This document shows, piece after piece, positions 25,036-25,176 of a DNA stretch of 25,176 bases. Position 1 is the first letter of the stretch. The number at the start of each line of letters is the position of its first letter. Under the pieces are notes generated by a model that saw only the letters and a program-made list of their open reading frames with translations, was not told where the DNA came from and ran no database searches. The position numbers and the translations under genes are program-made. This stretch comes from CAZDBA01 sp964503615 (GTDB taxonomy: Bacteria; Planctomycetota; Planctomycetia; Pirellulales; Pirellulaceae), in the NCBI GenBank assembly GCA_964503615.1, contig CAZDBA010000066.1, forward strand, positions 1-25,176. Reading direction: 5' to 3'.

Positions 25036-25176
25036 TCACCAACCAGTTTCGGCAGCGTCCGCGTCGAATGCCTCAACGAGAATTGGTCCTGTCACTGGCG
25101 GACGCAAAAGAGAAGCCAGTTTCCAGCCTTCGGGTCGCACTTGCTCGCAGCGTGCATGCGGGAGGAGCAAGACTAT
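25036..25176 (-). CDS. Possible C-terminal end of an unidentified protein
   Basis: On the minus strand an open frame enters from the right edge and runs 46 codons (with segments like PEGWKLASLL and PVTGPILVEAFD) to a TGA stop. It is incomplete and I do not recognise a family. The codon usage looks ordinary, but a frame of this length can occur by chance next to a decayed insertion sequence. Confidence 0.3.
   Translation of the reverse strand: MVLLLPHARCEQVRPEGWKLASLLRPPVTGPILVEAFDADAAETGW

Overview
The window looks like a piece of chromosome from a planctomycete (Planctomycetota, probably a Pirellulales-like lineage). This is inference, based on moderate G+C, many long exported proteins of planctomycete type (PQQ-like beta-propellers, a secretin-N-repeat protein without a barrel, Gly-rich BON protein), sparse Shine-Dalgarno sites, loosely packed genes, and the HTTM-domain protein. 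It is a draft scaffold: two runs of exactly 100 N (11842-11941 and 18675-18774) are gap placeholders, and the second one splits rpsB and destroys its reading frame.

Left part (1-8.7 kb): an exported DUF3352-like protein (minus strand), a 630-bp gene-free stretch with a direct repeat and an inverted repeat, a small exported Gly-rich BON-like protein, and an HTTM membrane protein whose 3' end overlaps the BON gene tail to tail. Then come a probable two-gene unit (a small DnaA/ExeA-like AAA+ ATPase and a membrane-anchored double arrestin-like protein) and, convergent with it, tsaD for tRNA t6A synthesis.

Middle (8.7-17.6 kb): a 1021-residue exported secretin-N-repeat protein ending in Gln-rich and Arg-Gly-rich tails, a gap, a Crp/Fnr regulator, a small membrane protein with an anti-sigma-type zinc motif on the unusual side of its membrane helix, and a cytidylyltransferase/GHMP-kinase-like fusion. 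After a REP-like hairpin there follow three minus-strand genes: an orphan membrane histidine kinase, a zinc-ribbon membrane protein, and an NMNAT-like nucleotidyltransferase.

Right part (17.6-25.2 kb): the translation operon rpsB-tsf with a strong terminator, then two consecutive exported PQQ-like beta-propeller proteins (one with a C-terminal sandwich-like domain, one a lipoprotein) sharing a strong terminator, an IS3-family transposase remnant, and the C-terminal end of a possible minus-strand gene at the edge.

No defence island, CRISPR array, prophage or biosynthetic cluster is visible. The best candidates for something little described are the double-arrestin membrane protein with its ATPase neighbour, the nucleotidyltransferase-GHMP fusion, the inverted-topology zinc anti-sigma-like protein, and the barrel-less secretin-repeat protein with an RGG tail.
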